Below are positions 22,601-34,687 of a stretch of 64,000 nucleotides of DNA, in pieces. Positions within the stretch are counted from its first letter, which is position 1. Every line of letters begins with the position of its first letter. Source of the stretch: Dactylellina haptotyla (taxonomy: Eukaryota; Ascomycota; Orbiliomycetes; Orbiliales; Orbiliaceae); assembly GCA_031310005.1 (NCBI GenBank), contig CM062387.1, positions 1,488,001 to 1,552,000 on the forward strand, given 5' to 3'. The position numbers were made by a program, and so were the translations under genes. The notes under the pieces were generated by a model. The model was given only the letters and a program-made list of their open reading frames with translations. It had not been told where the DNA came from and did not search any database.

Positions 22601-24289
22601 AATTGAAGCCTACAGGATGTATCTCCCATGTACCCATTCGTAATCTCGCACTATGGCCGAAAGTGTTTTACTTTCCGACGATGCGATACTACTCTTTTCT
22701 TTTCACCCTCGCAACATCTTCCCATTCTTAGATATGTTTCGACAAGGTTTTTGTTCTTGTGAGGATGGGGGGAGTTAGAACAGGGTCAAGGTTTGCTATC
22801 TTCTACTACATCATTACTGGTACTATGCGTGCAGTCCTCGTAGCATTCGAACTTTTTTAGGGTTTCATGTGAGACATGCCAATATATACCGACATGGATA
22901 GCAGGCATCCTTGGAGTAGAGTAGTAAGTGGCTTTTAAGAGATAAACATGGATAATAACGCAAGCGAGGGAGGTGTCAGGTCGGGGTTCGGCTCTCGGGG
23001 GGGTACGAAGTGTCTACGTACACTGAAAATATCAAGTACAATAGCTACTTGTACCGCTTTTCAGGCTGTTACATTCACCTCTTGTCACTGGGTATAATGG
23101 TGGCAACAGCGGTTAGCGGAGATTAAAAGGGTTTTAAACAATAAGAAATAATTATTTTTCTTTTCGAGAAAGAAAAAAAGAAAATGAGGGTGGTGGTGTC
23201 TACGGCCCCAACCCGGATAAACTGCGGGCAACTCCACTTTTGATTTTTTTATTATTTTTTGTTATAGGGTAAATCCCGTGAACAATACTTGTTACAAAAC
23301 TTGATTTGTCGCTAGAAGTGTACAAATGTTCTTTGGGTTTACGTACAGGGTTTTCTGAACTGAGTAATATAAAGAACTCCGCCGCGGTGATGACCTATAC
23401 TACAGCCACTGTAAATCTAATATCGGCAGCGTGGAAGTCAAGAGATCAGCACAAGGGTCCGAGGGTCCTTGCGTCTACAGAGATCATCGGTACCAGCATT
23501 CTCATCTCCAACTTCAGATCAAGGAAAACTAAAAAAGCATGTTCGATCATGATGTTCCCTGGTAGGTTTCCAGGAATCGCATCCGCTCTTGTAGACGTCG
23601 ATGACTTGTAGAAAGTAGTAAGTATCTAGTATACAATCGTCATTGACCTGCACGACAGGGTCTCTTTGACTTTTTTTTTTTTTTTCGCGTTTTGCTTTAT
23701 TCGAGGAAAAAATCAAAACACGACATGTGTCTGTATACGGGTAGAGCTTTATCCGCGGCAAAAGGAAAGAGAGCGAAAAAATGGGACCCTGTGATATCAA
23801 CTTTTGGACAAATCCGGCGAAGATTTGCGTAAGAGGATGAAGGAGATCGCCGCCAGCCCTCGACGCGTCTCCCACGGTACATTGTAGCTGTATATGCGTA
23901 TGCTCTTGCAAGATATTACGACGAGCGCGAGATCGTTGGAATATTCTTCGACCCGAAAAAAATAGTAATGAAAATGCCGCGTCGGCTGGCCCAGTTTTCC
24001 GATAATAGCTATCAATTCCTTGTTTAAATTTAGTTCGGACGATAATTATCAGGGATTTGCACTGCACGCAAGACCTTAGGCAACCTAAAGTCAAACATTC
24101 TTGTTATTTCATTCGGATTAAGATTATTATTAGGACTAGTTCGATAATTAATCCAGTTATTGTGAGATTTAGCCCACTTTTATCTAATTAATCGCATGCC
24201 GTTATTCAGGAATTCAATGCTGGGTGTGTAATCTCGGCTTCTCTCCAATCGATTAGTTAAATGTTAATCGTTCGCAGAACGCCACTATT

Positions 24290-24456
24290 CGAGGCTAGTT
24301 TGCCTAACGCTAAGGTTATTGATAACAGTTAAAAAGTTGGTTTTTAGGACTCTTCTCTTGATAAGGCTCGGATAAACCACCCCAAATACGTGTTAACACG
24401 GTCTCGCCTCCTGGGACGGGATACAATTATGATATTATCGAATATAACTAGCCTCG
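24290..24456. repeat. Short imperfect inverted repeat
   Basis: CGAGGCTAGTT at 24290-24300 is matched by its reverse complement at 24446-24456. Counting outward, the CCAC at 24282-24285 and the GTGG at 24462-24465 extend the pairing imperfectly. The loop is about 145 bases and AT-rich. No flanking target-site duplication was seen, so a MITE assignment is not justified. Confidence 0.25.
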
Positions 24457-26032
24457 TTACTGTGGCCAAGCTAAGTTATTACGCCTTCTAAGACACGGGA
24501 TGGCCAATTAATGCATGTTCGAGCGGGCGAATATGTTGCATTTTGTCAGTAAATACTATATCATCCGACCCATTTTGAGGTTTCATTTGAAAATATATCA
24601 TTTTTCGTGTTAAATCGAACATCCCGCGCCATCCATCCAATTCAACATCGGCGAACGAGGATCGCGAAAAAGAGGATACAATTGCTTTTCCACGGGCATG
24701 GCGGGCGTCCTTATTCTTGTTTTTTCTTTTCTTGCCTATCATTTTCGTCGCCCCCATTCATCCGAGACGAGATAAACTTGGAATCGGTCCTGAAAACCAA
24801 CAATGTCTTGCTGGCTTTTGTCCAATCGTCGTCCTATTCTGCGTATCTATCCGGTGGCCAATTCATGGCTGTTTCATATTTTTCTTTTCTGTTTGTCCGG
24901 ACTAGGCCAGATACATGTCCAGGCAATCTTTAGTTCTCTTCGGCAGGAGTGAAACCGAAAGGCAAGACCTTTTGGCTAGCCTCGCCGCCGGGCGGTGCGA
25001 AGGAAAGGAAAAGGAAGGGCTAGGGAACGGGGAAGCGAAAATAGGCCTTCCGGGTAACCAAGCTCATTGGACTCCCCGACCCAGACATCTGAGACTATCA
25101 AATGACAGTCGATCGACCGATCTGGACGTCTCCACCTCTCGAGATCTTGATGAGGAGAAAGAGAAAAACTCCGGACCGGGGGAAACTTTATCGTGAGTGT
25201 GTATTTTTAATCTTATGATATCATTTGTATATCAATCGATCGGAGGCTGGGAGTCTGGCCGATTCGGCACGGAGTCAGCAAGGCGAGTTCGCGAACACCC
25301 AAGAATCGAACGCCGGTTCGAATCATCGTCACATCAGGTGATATCAGGTGCTCTTCGAGAAAGGTTAGCTACCTTGAAGCGTCTGAGACACTAACATTCT
25401 TCAACATCACCCAACACATTCTCGTGTCGACGAGCCGAATATGCTTCCTAGATGTTGCGTAGAGTGTAACATCGGTTAAGTATTTTTAGGCTCGTATGTA
25501 AGAATCAATTAAGCAGTTATTTATGTTGAAATTGAAGAAGAAGGATGAGCAAAACAATATCAGTCGCAATGCCAATTTTGACTTCCAAGCGTTGATATTC
25601 TCTGCCATGAGTAAAGGGTAGATAGTTAACGAGATTCAGGGGAGTGCGAAAATATTATAAGAGTAATAGTCGACGTTCTAACAAAAATACAATCCCCATG
25701 CTTGAAATTCAATTGATTATAGTAATATCTTCACTCGTCTCTTGATTCCACTATATCAATCCTATACCTATCCCTAGGGCAATATTGTTTTACCCCGAAT
25801 AATTCTATGCATATTATCTAAAGCTTGAAGCACAGTCGAGTTCCGGGCAGAAACGAGAGCATAAGATTAGACCTTCTTCGTCTAGTTCAACAGAATGATC
25901 GGAATGGAGACCGAGAAGGAGACGTCTAATATAAACCTGTCAACGGAGTTGTGTTGGAGCACCACATTCCAACACGACGTCCTCCCGCCGCCGCGAGCCA
26001 ATTGCAAAACTTCAAGACCCCAACTAACAACT

Positions 26033-27305
26033 ATGCTCCGTTCAACCACCACTCTGCCCCTCTCACGACATCTCCGCCACCATCACCTCCGAATACACCC
26101 CCTCCGTCTTCTCCCCCCGGCATCCAGCCAGTTCAATGGGCTCTGCAACCGCCAATTGGACCACAATGGCCGCCGCACCATTACGACGGGCTCTGCTGCC
26201 ACCACCACCACTGCGGCGGCGGCGACATCATCCACTCTCGAAACCGTCCTAGACACCGCCCAATCATTGATCCTGACCCTACAAACCACGACCTCCCTCC
26301 CCTGGATCCTCACCATCCCGCTCGTCGCAATCCTCGTGCGCACAACAATCACCCTCCCGTTCTCCCTGTACTCCTACAAACGCACAAACACCCAGCTCTC
26401 CCTCATGCCGCTCATCCGCGGCTGGACAAACGTCTTCCGCAAACAGGTCGCGCGCGAACGCTGGCCTAATACCCCAGATACGCCCAAGGAACTCCGGGGG
26501 GCGAAGGTATTCGCCACCCCGCAGGCGTGGCAGAAGGAGGTACTGGTGCGCACGAAGAAGAAGCGCGAGGAGATATTTAAGGAGTTCGGGTGTCAATACT
26601 GGAAGAGCTTTGTCGGGCTCGTGCAGCTGCCCGTGTGGTTTCTGGCGTCGATGAGCGTCCGCAAGTTGATCGGGGTGCCTGGGTTCTGGGGGGGTAAGCG
26701 GGAGAACGAGCTCGACACGCCGGCGAGTGGAGTGGAGGGTCAAGTGGCGGATAGTGCTATCACGGGGGATATGCTGGCGACTGATGCTGCTGAGGGTGGG
26801 TTGGCCGCCGTGTCGAGTGCTGTGGGACAAGGCAGCGGGAATATTCACGAAGTCACTGCTGCGGTAAGAGAGCAGATGCAGCACGGCGGGATCGAGGGCT
26901 GGTTCCCGGATCTGCTACAGCCGGATCCTTATATGGTGCTACCGATAATGTTCTCCCTGACTGTCTTCACCAACATATCTGTAAGTTGCGCTACTCAATT
27001 CTTTGACTGGGCGAGTTGGTCTAATGAGGTGGTAGTGGAGTATGCTTAGTGCGACGGCAGAAGCGGTAGGCTGGCGAAAGGCTCTCAACAATGCATTGAT
27101 GATGATGAGCATAGCCATCATTCCTCTAACAATAAATTCTCCAGCTGTACTACATCTCTATTGGATCGCGTCGAGCTCTTACTCGCTCGTGCAAAACGTA
27201 GTGCTAAGACAGATGTACCCACGGCCGAGGCCGGTGAAGCCAGTGCAGCCAAAGTTACCTGTATGGATGAAAGGCAACGAGGAAGCTGAAAGCGGGAACA
27301 AGTAA
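26033..27305 (+). CDS. COX18: Mitochondrial Oxa1/YidC-family insertase, probably Cox18
   Basis: This is an inner-membrane insertase; Cox18 exports the C-terminal tail of Cox2. Exons are 26033-26980 and 27036-27305, with a 55-nt intron (GTAAGT, CTAAT branch, TAG) in phase 0, giving 405 residues. I start at the internal ATG 26033 (A at -3) because what follows is a typical matrix-targeting sequence, basic and free of acidic residues for about 40 residues; the in-frame ATG at 25895 would prepend a non-mitochondrial leader. Membrane segments lie at about 89-114, 190-210 and 300-316, with more in exon 2. Exon 2 carries the family-like SPAVLHLYWIASSSYSLVQN. A polar insert of about 75 residues (215-289) separates the second and third segments. 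Cox18 is preferred over Oxa1 because of the short length and lack of a long C-terminal coiled coil; Oxa1 itself remains possible. Confidence 0.82.
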
Positions 27306-27517
27306 TATCACCCTTCTTAGCTAAGAGCCGTATCACGGCTCAACTGTATATATAAATAATCATCTTTAAAATTTATATAATGTATATATGGGAACGTCCG
27401 GGTATCCACAAAGGTTTGAAAGAAGCGGAAAATAAAATAAATGACCCAAAACAACAGCCCGCTACGCTTTCGGCTGTGATCAAAAAAGATGCATATGAAC
27501 AATGTGATAAAATTCGG

Positions 27518-29227
27518 TTATCTTTTTTTCTTACCCTCTTTGATCGCTAGCAGCGAATCCATGACACCGTCCCATTGGTCTGCAAATATTTCCTCAGAGA
27601 ACCTCATTGATGACTTTCGAGCACGTTCTCGCATCGCCACCGTCTCTTTGGGGTCAAGTGAAAGCGCCTGTTTGAAGCCTTCCGCGTACTGATCTGCGGT
27701 TTCCGCATGATATCCTAGTTCTAAATTAGCTTGATCTTCCTGCAAATGATTGCGAATAAAACTTACCGGTCCTTTCTCCGTTTATTTCAACGACGATATC
27801 GAGCTTCGGACCACCACTATCGTGCACGACGCCAATCAACCCGGCAGCTTGATACTCGACGACTCCAATCCCAAAGTGTTCATTCCACATGGCATTTACG
27901 CCAACACTCGCCTGGCCCAACCACTTGATCACATCGCCCCACGGCGCATTGGTAATAAACAGGACGTTTTCTTCGATCTGTAATTCCTTGGCGAGTAGCC
28001 GCAATTCGTAAACCTTCTTTTCGTCCTGGTCTTCTCGTACGGAGCCGATAAAAACCAGTTTGGTTCCCTTCAACCCTTTCGGCGCGCTGAGTAGGAACTG
28101 TTGGAAAGCCTGTAGCACCAACGGATGATTCTTCTCCGGCCGGAACTGCGCAATATATAAGATGGCATTGTCCCTCTGCTCCTTCAACTGTATCGAGTCC
28201 GCGAGTTTCTTCACCGCGCACGGCGGGAAAAGCACTTGTATGTTCTCCCCCTTCCTCCGCCCAGAAATCCACTTGACAAGACCGTTCAGAAAGCCCGTAA
28301 ATTCCGGTGCCCCCTTACCCGATATCCCCCTCCATAGCGAATTCAAATGCCCCGCAGTCCAGCTACTGTTCGCCACTACGACATCAATTCCGGTCCCCGC
28401 CCAGCTATACAACAGAGCAAAAAGCTCCCAATACCTCTTCTTCAAGCGGTTGGTCGGGGACAGCGCGCCCAGCATATCCGTGCTTATAGTCGGGTAGTGT
28501 ACGTAGGCTCCTGTGGGGATTCTGAAAAGCTTCTTGGCGAGGATTACGGTGAACGCATACCCCATTGTGTCGATGTATATGTCGGGAACGAGCATGCCAA
28601 ATGCCTCGAGGGCGAGGAAGACGGAGCCGAGGGATTGGCCGAGGAGGGTGAAGCGCGGCCAGGAGGAGGAGGAGACGAGGTGGCGCTTTTGGAGGTGGAT
28701 GAATTGTACGAGGGAAGGGTTTAGGGAGATGTCGAAGCGGTGGAGGACGTTGTTGAGTATTGTGGTTTTGGTGACATGGTCGCCGGTGTAGACGACATTG
28801 AGGATTTCCGGGTGGCGCTTTTGGTTGGCGTGAATTGCGGCCCATAGGACCCGTTCGCCGCCGCCGCCAGCGTTACTGTTTTTTTTATTTCATTAGCTAT
28901 ATTTCTATTATTTAGGGAAGCTATGTGTATATAGAGATGGGATTACCAATAAGGATGAAAGAACCCAACTATCAAAGACGGCTTTATAATATCCTTTTGA
29001 GCCGGATTAATTCGACATGCTTCCTCGTGGCTAACTCTGAGCAACAGCTCCCGTTTGTCGCCGTTCTGACTGCGGATGTAGAGACCGATTAGGAAGAGGA
29101 TGGGCCGTTGCAGCAGGAGCAAGAGCAGCGGGAGGACGATGGGGACAGCAGCGATTGCGTAGGGAACCCAGGCACAATAGGTGCAGACCTCCTCGTCGAG
29201 GACGGGCACCGAGTGACCGCCAGCCAT
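27518..29227 (-). CDS. ALG11: Alg11, GDP-Man:Man3GlcNAc2-PP-dolichol alpha-1,2-mannosyltransferase
   Basis: Alg11 adds the fourth and fifth mannoses to the lipid-linked oligosaccharide on the cytosolic face of the ER. Exons are 28947-29227, 27767-28875 and 27518-27714; introns of 71 nt (GTAATC...CAG) and 52 nt (GTAAGT, CTAAT, TAG) restore a 528-residue protein close to the usual 550. An N-terminal membrane anchor spans about 22-50 (a leucine-rich run). The first splice creates HPYCNAGGGGERVLW, the family hallmark. The GT-B C-terminal half shows AQFRPEKNH, FIGSVR, and NEHFGIGVVEYQAAG with the EX7E-type glutamates that bind the nucleotide sugar, then SGGPKLDIV. It is divergent from RQC1/TCF25 across 307 bases, so the two may share a promoter. 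Confidence 0.96.
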
Positions 29228-29534
29228 CGCGGTACCTTGTCCGGGTGGATTATACGGGGAGAGAGGGAGTGAGGCTGTCGAGGGAGATGCGCGATGGAGG
29301 AGAGGAAGCGGACGAGCGAAAGAGGACAGCGTTGTGGAAGCTCAACGTCATGTCGCCGATTGGATGTGTTGCCGCACTCTGCCGCATCTTTCGACGACTC
29401 ATCTTCTTTCTTCCTTTCCCTCTTTCCTTCCACTCTCTCCCACCTATAGAATCGCATCGGACGGTAAGTGCCTCCTCCATCTTGTCCGAGATACAGCTCT
29501 GACGGCCTCTAGACTGCTGTATATAACAATCGCA
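29228..29534. promoter_or_regulatory. Short bidirectional promoter between ALG11 and RQC1
   Basis: Only 307 bases separate the ATGs of two divergent housekeeping genes. The plus-strand side is pyrimidine-rich (CTTTCTTCCTTTCCC near 29407), typical of leaders of constitutive fungal genes. No TATA box is evident on either side. Confidence 0.5.
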
Positions 29535-31951
29535 ATGTCCTCGCGCGCACTCAGGAAAGCCCAGCAGCGGGTCGAAGAAGAACGTCTGGCCGCCCTCGCT
29601 GCCCCACCACCCACCCGAGACGACGGGGAGGACGACGACGATGACGACGAAGAGGCAGAAGCGCCTCCCACCTCGACGAAACCCAACTTGTTTGCCATGC
29701 TAAACGCAGAACTCGAGGAGGCCGAAGCGGATCAAGACGGTCAGGAGGAAGAGGACGAGGACGAACCCGAGGAGAAGCCCGCCGCATCTTCGAAACCCAA
29801 AAAGAAGAACAAGAAGAAAAAGAAGAAGGGCAAATCCAAAGCTAAGGAGACCGAGGAAACCAAGGACGACGAGGAGGACGACTTTGAATCCGCCCTCGCA
29901 CAGGCTCTCAAGTCATCCGCTATATCGTCAACGGACGGCAGCACTCGACCAGTGGGCACGGCTTCGGATGCCTCACAGCTCCAGGCTCTCCTACACATCG
30001 ACCCCCGCCACCTCGACCTCGAAAATGAAATGCGCAAGCTCTTCGGTCGTGTCGCCACTTCGCGGGAAGCAACAGATACCCGCCAGCAAGCCCGCGGCCA
30101 GCGTCTCCCCGGTGGGCGTCAGGTTCTCGCATCAGGTGGGCGTCGTAACGTCTTCGTCCAGGCGGGCGACAACTGGCCGCGCGAGAGTAGCGGCGGGCTA
30201 GCGATGGAACTTGTCGAGAAGAATACAGAAGACGGCACCGTCCTCTTCCGCTACGTCCACTCGCGAGTCTACCAGGATATCCAGCGGCAATTCAACGACT
30301 GCGTCCGATCAATGGGTATATATCTCTTTTACTCCCCAACTTCCCAGATCAAAAGCTAATATAAAAGTAAAATATAGACCCGGATCGCATGGCACTCCAC
30401 CTCCAAAGTCACCCCTACCACGTTTCGACCCTCCTCCAAACCTCCCAGATAGCATTAACCCATCAAAACGATCCGACAACCTCTCAGGCACTCATCTCCC
30501 GTGCCCTCTTCTCCCTCGGCCGCTCCTCCCACTCCGTCTTCCCAACCTCCCTTGCTTCAGGCCTCGCACGCCTCTCCTTCATCTACTTTGAAAACCGTGA
30601 GCTCTACTTCGCAGGCTGGAAGTACATCCTCTCTCTATCCCGCCGCGGCCTATGGCGGACAGGATTAGAATTCATCCGCCTCCTCCTCCAACTCGACCCG
30701 CACCACGACCCTCTGTGCTTAGTCCTCGTCATCGACCAATACGCACTCAAATCCCGGGTGCCGCAAATCCTAATAGACCTGGCGAATACACCTGTCCTGA
30801 AGGACACATGGTCCTCGAGCCCGAATATAGCATACTCCCTCTCCCTCGCGGAATTCATGGCAGGGAACCAACCAACCGCCGCGAAGGAGAAGCTGGTGAA
30901 CGCAGTAAAGCGCTTCCCGTGGATGCTGACAAAGCTCCACGGTAGCCTGTCGGCGGAGAATATCAGCGGGAGAAGCCTACCGGAGGGGTTATGGGGCAAA
31001 CTGCCCCCGAGCGATACAGACTCCCTGTTGGCGGAAATGTACACGCTCCGCATGGGCGATCTGTGGAATATTCCCGAGCACGCAAAGTTTCTCATGGATA
31101 CGCTGGATACCATCGGGAAGATCGATGATGTGAAAGAGGTCGGGAGCGCGGCGTATGCGTATATCGGGGAGAAACAGCGGGATCTGGCGAGACATGTGTT
31201 CCTGATGGATCAGAGGGAGGGTAGAGGGTTGATTGGGTTCTTGCCCAGAGGGTTGAGGGAGGATCAGGGGTATGCGTGGGATGTACTCCCGCCCGGTGGA
31301 GGGGAGAGTAGTTATCAGAAAGAACTGGAGAGCGAGGTTGCCAGAGGGGATAGTGGGGGCGGGGAGGCTGCGAGTAGTCTGGGTGGAGGAAATATCTTCG
31401 AAGTATTCTTGAGGAGTTTGATGCCGAGTTTTCAAGCACCACCGCAGCAACAGCAGCCTGGTGCGGGAGGAGGTGGTGGGGGTGGAGGTGCAGGACAGGG
31501 ATCGTTTGAGGTTGATGAGGCGGATTTGCAAGCTACACTGATCAACATGATTGAAGATGGAGTTGGGTTTCCTCAGGAGATGAGTGTGCGGGATCGAGCA
31601 CAGCTAGCGTTAAACGTGGGACTTGTGCCGCTGGAGCTACGGCCGTGGTTTTCACAACAGTTTGGAGTAACTGCTCCTACGAATATGCCTGACGGTGAAG
31701 AGGCAGAGCAGCTGGTTGTGGGGTTGGAGCATGAGGATGATGATGAAAGCGATGACGAAGAAGCCGAACCTGAGCAACAACAGGAAGAACCCGTGGAGAG
31801 GGATAGCAGGGCTATTGACAGGTTAGTGCAGATACTCGGCACGGGAGACCGATCGAGTCTGCGGATGCGGGTGGACAGGATGTTTGAGGGACAGGGCGAG
31901 GAGATGGCCGAAGTACGACGTCGGGTGGAAGAGCGCCTGGGATTGCGGTAG
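29535..31951 (+). CDS. RQC1: Rqc1/TCF25 family ribosome quality control protein
   Basis: Rqc1 works with Ltn1 and Rqc2 on stalled 60S subunits and promotes ubiquitination and extraction of the nascent chain; the family is also known as TCF25/Nulp1. Exons are 29535-30315 and 30378-31951, with a 62-nt intron (GTATAT...TAG) splitting an Asp codon, giving 784 residues (yeast Rqc1 about 720). The start was taken at 29535 (MSSRALRK), the first ATG preceding the family-like N-terminus. Residues 29-45 and 67-80 are acidic and 88-104 is a lysine run, the usual Nulp1-type N-terminal layout. The splice gives DPDRMALHLQSHPYHVSTLL, matching the conserved PYH block. A glycine/glutamine run lies at about 617-634 and an acidic run near 705-730. 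It is divergent from ALG11 and convergent with the S1/P1 nuclease. Confidence 0.92.
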
Positions 31952-32144
31952 ATGTATACTTTATCTTGTCATTATATTGCATTTCCGATACCACAGCGTT
32001 CGTCATTCTTGTCAAAGCGGGATATCATGTATAAATTCGTTATCGAATACAAAAAGCCATTTAGCGTCCTCCTCGCATAGTAATATATACCGCCCCCAAC
32101 TCCTAAAACTCCCACACTCAAAAAGACAATACAATGGTAATACT

Positions 32145-33295
32145 CTAATGCATATGCATATGCTGCCCTCTGATACCCTGGAACCCTTCCTTCTCCCTCT
32201 GCGCCTCGGCCTCCTCCATTTGTCTGTAAATCTCCACATCCTCCTCTTCGATCGTATCCTTGATCCCGCTGAACACCAGATCTCCAGCATCGTACCCCCT
32301 CAGACTGCCAGCCTCGGTCAACCCGTCAGTCCCCGTAACAATCATATTCAACCACCCGGCAAGTCTGTACCCGGCCATGGCAACCTGCTTCTCAATCAAC
32401 GGAACCGCACCGGCAGCATACTCCCCGCCCAACTCCTTGCCCTCGACCTCATCCTTCAGCACGTACGAGCAAATCAACTCGTTGGCATCGTTCGCCCAGG
32501 AAACGCTGCAAGTCTCCGCATCGGTGATGTTCAAACACCCGCGCCAGTGTTCCGTGAAGGCAGCGTATTCGCCACCCTCGATGCGCTCCTGTAATTCGTT
32601 CGCGAACCCGATGATGCCGCGCTCCGTGGGTTTACCGCGCGCGGCTTCGATGATGCGCGAGTCCCAGATCGAGTGCAGGTTTGTGTCTTGGTGGTGGAAT
32701 TTGACGTGGATCGAGTTGCCGCCGCGCAGTTTGTGTTCGGTGTGCAGCGGCTGGTGGATGTCGCCGAGGAAGTGCAGGATGAAGCGGAGGGCTTGCGCGC
32801 GCTGCGGCCAGGGTAGGTCGGCGTCTTGTATTCTCGCGGTCTGTTACCAAACAACAGGAAATGTTAGCATCATATACCATAGTATATCATCGTATATTGA
32901 TATCCACACAAGGGGGTGATGTGTAAATGTGTGTGTAAATGTAAACGTAAACTGACCATGTTGACCAAAGCGCTGACCACGCAGCCGCCCCCGTTGATAG
33001 CACAGTCACGGTTATACTGCACCCCGCACTGGTCCGGCGGGTTATCCTGGGCGTCGATGTAGTGCCACGTCTTGGAGTACCGTCCCAGCGGGATATGCGC
33101 GTACCTGTCCGCCCACACCGCGGCGTCCATGATGCTCTGGTCCTTGTAGAGGTACGTGCGGACGAAGACTGCGGTGTCGGGGAGTAGATAACGGGAGGCG
33201 AGCAAGGCGACGGTTTTGTGGCCGTAGAAGCCCCATGCCGTGACGCTTGCGGGCGCCAGGACGGCGAGGGGCAGGAATGTGCTGCTGATGCGCAT
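32145..33295 (-). CDS. Secreted S1/P1-type zinc nuclease
   Basis: This enzyme cleaves single-stranded DNA and RNA, giving 5' nucleotides, and is secreted. Exons are 32957-33295 and 32145-32840 with a 116-nt intron (GTCAGT...CAG, phase 0), giving 344 residues. A signal peptide of 20 residues leaves mature Trp21, whose free N-terminus is a zinc ligand. All nine trinuclear-zinc ligands can be placed: Trp21, His26, Asp63, His78, His136, Asp140, His146, His169 and Asp173; from His136 onward these are exactly 20 above Penicillium P1 numbering. Characteristic strings are WGFYGHKT, HFLGDIHQPLH and LHSIWD. Cysteines are present for the usual disulfides. The C-terminal 40 residues are charged and end in a His/Met run, longer than in P1. 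Such nucleases often serve phosphate or nitrogen scavenging; no regulatory site was identified. Confidence 0.95.
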
Positions 33296-34687
33296 TGCTG
33301 TGGTGGTGTAGCTATTTAGCTAGCTTTCTTTCTGTATTCGGTATTCGGTACCTTGGTGTTTCAGGGGGGATCTGGCTATCGGTCGCGAGCGCAAGAATAA
33401 TACCCTCTTCTTAGAATATAAAAGTACAGAAAAATAAATACTCAAATATTTAAATAAATAAGTAAATCAACGAAGAAACAGGGAAGGAAGAAGAAGGGAA
33501 GACCAGCCATTTTATTTATTTACGTCTGCTCACTCCCGTCACCAAGCGCGGTCATTCGAAGCTTCCCCCAGCAAAAGCCGTATCAGCTGAGCTGCAGGAG
33601 AACCCCAACCGCAAAGGGTGGAAACGGCCCCACGCCACCTCCACGCGGCTTCCCATTCGTGGAATCCGGCCAAGGGGGCCTGGACCGAGCCAATCGGTAC
33701 GCACAAGGGGCCAGCCAAGGCGAGTGCTTGCTGCGCTGCCGCGTTAGCTCTCGCGCTCCGGAATACCTGAAAAGCCACAAAACACCACCGTCTCCCAATG
33801 CATGAATCTTTTTTTCGAGGGGGGAAATGTAATGCCGCATTCGAGAATATCGCCGTTGCGATATCACACTTTTTCTCTTGAAGAAAATAAAGTGGGGGAA
33901 GGGAAAGGGAAAGGGACACCCGCGAGTGCGATCCTTTCAGCCGTGTGTGTTTTTTTCAGCCGTAGAAGGCGTTTCTTGGTAAAAACGCCAGAGGTATATA
34001 TTTCCAGGCGGTGAGAATTAATACACATCATGCCATCGGAGTTGGGCCGATGCGAACAAAAACGAGACCCGCAGGTGGTGGAGGAGATATATTCTACAGA
34101 GCTCGGTGCCAGTATAGCAAATTGTATCTATATTCGTTAATTTTTATATCATAACAGAGAGCACTTTGGACTCGTCCCACAGAGCACGAAACTTAATGAC
34201 AATATAATATATAAAAAGTATCTTGGCCGATAGCGTAATTCCACGTCCAAGACCTGATCGGGACTTCTTTTGAATATATCGGAGAACCTCTGATTCGAAA
34301 GCGAACTCGAACTCAATCCCGCAAATAAAACCAGCACATGAAGATGTAAAAAGTCGGAAGAAAAAGAAGTATAAAAACCTAAGCGTACAGAATGGGGTAT
34401 TAAACGTAAACATAAAATAATAAAAAAAGAAGCGACGCAAAAAGTTCGATCAATCGAAGAACCTAAAACAGCAAAAGAACTCGTAAACAAAAAAAAAAGT
34501 AATTTTGTCCCGCACGCAAGTTGGAACGGGGAAAAAACAGTAAGAAAGAAAAAGAACACAGAATGATGTGGTCCTTTTGAAGCGTAAGAAAAAATTTGTA
34601 AACACCTCCTATGCGTGAAAATGTATAGAAAAGATAGATATAAAAAGATGCCAACTCACGCATTATCCCCATCAAGCATGGTAACGA
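33296..34687. other. Intergenic stretch, AT-rich
   Basis: The left part holds the S1/P1 nuclease promoter. Overlapping minus-strand frames at 33539-33919 look non-coding. The segment 34,130-34,680 is very AT-rich and probably includes the 3' untranslated region of the next minus-strand gene. Confidence 0.45.

Larger units (their letters stand above)
16634..26032. other. 9.4-kb stretch without a supportable gene
   Basis: All open frames are short, mostly lack ATG starts or homology-like character, and overlap on both strands. Several pyrimidine-rich tracts followed by CT-rich sequence (18,020-18,090; 19,040-19,330; 21,960-22,150, the last with a TATATAC element at 21965) resemble fungal promoters and leaders, but no coding exon follows. 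The part 24,080-24,480 is AT-rich with a short imperfect inverted repeat. A 16-19 base T run lies near 23,668. No transposon coding sequence, terminal repeat or tRNA could be identified. Confidence 0.45.

Noticed and set aside
25311-25325. Sequence resembling a tRNA B box (GGTTCGAATC)
   Set aside because: The flanking bases cannot form a T stem and no A box lies upstream at the right distance.
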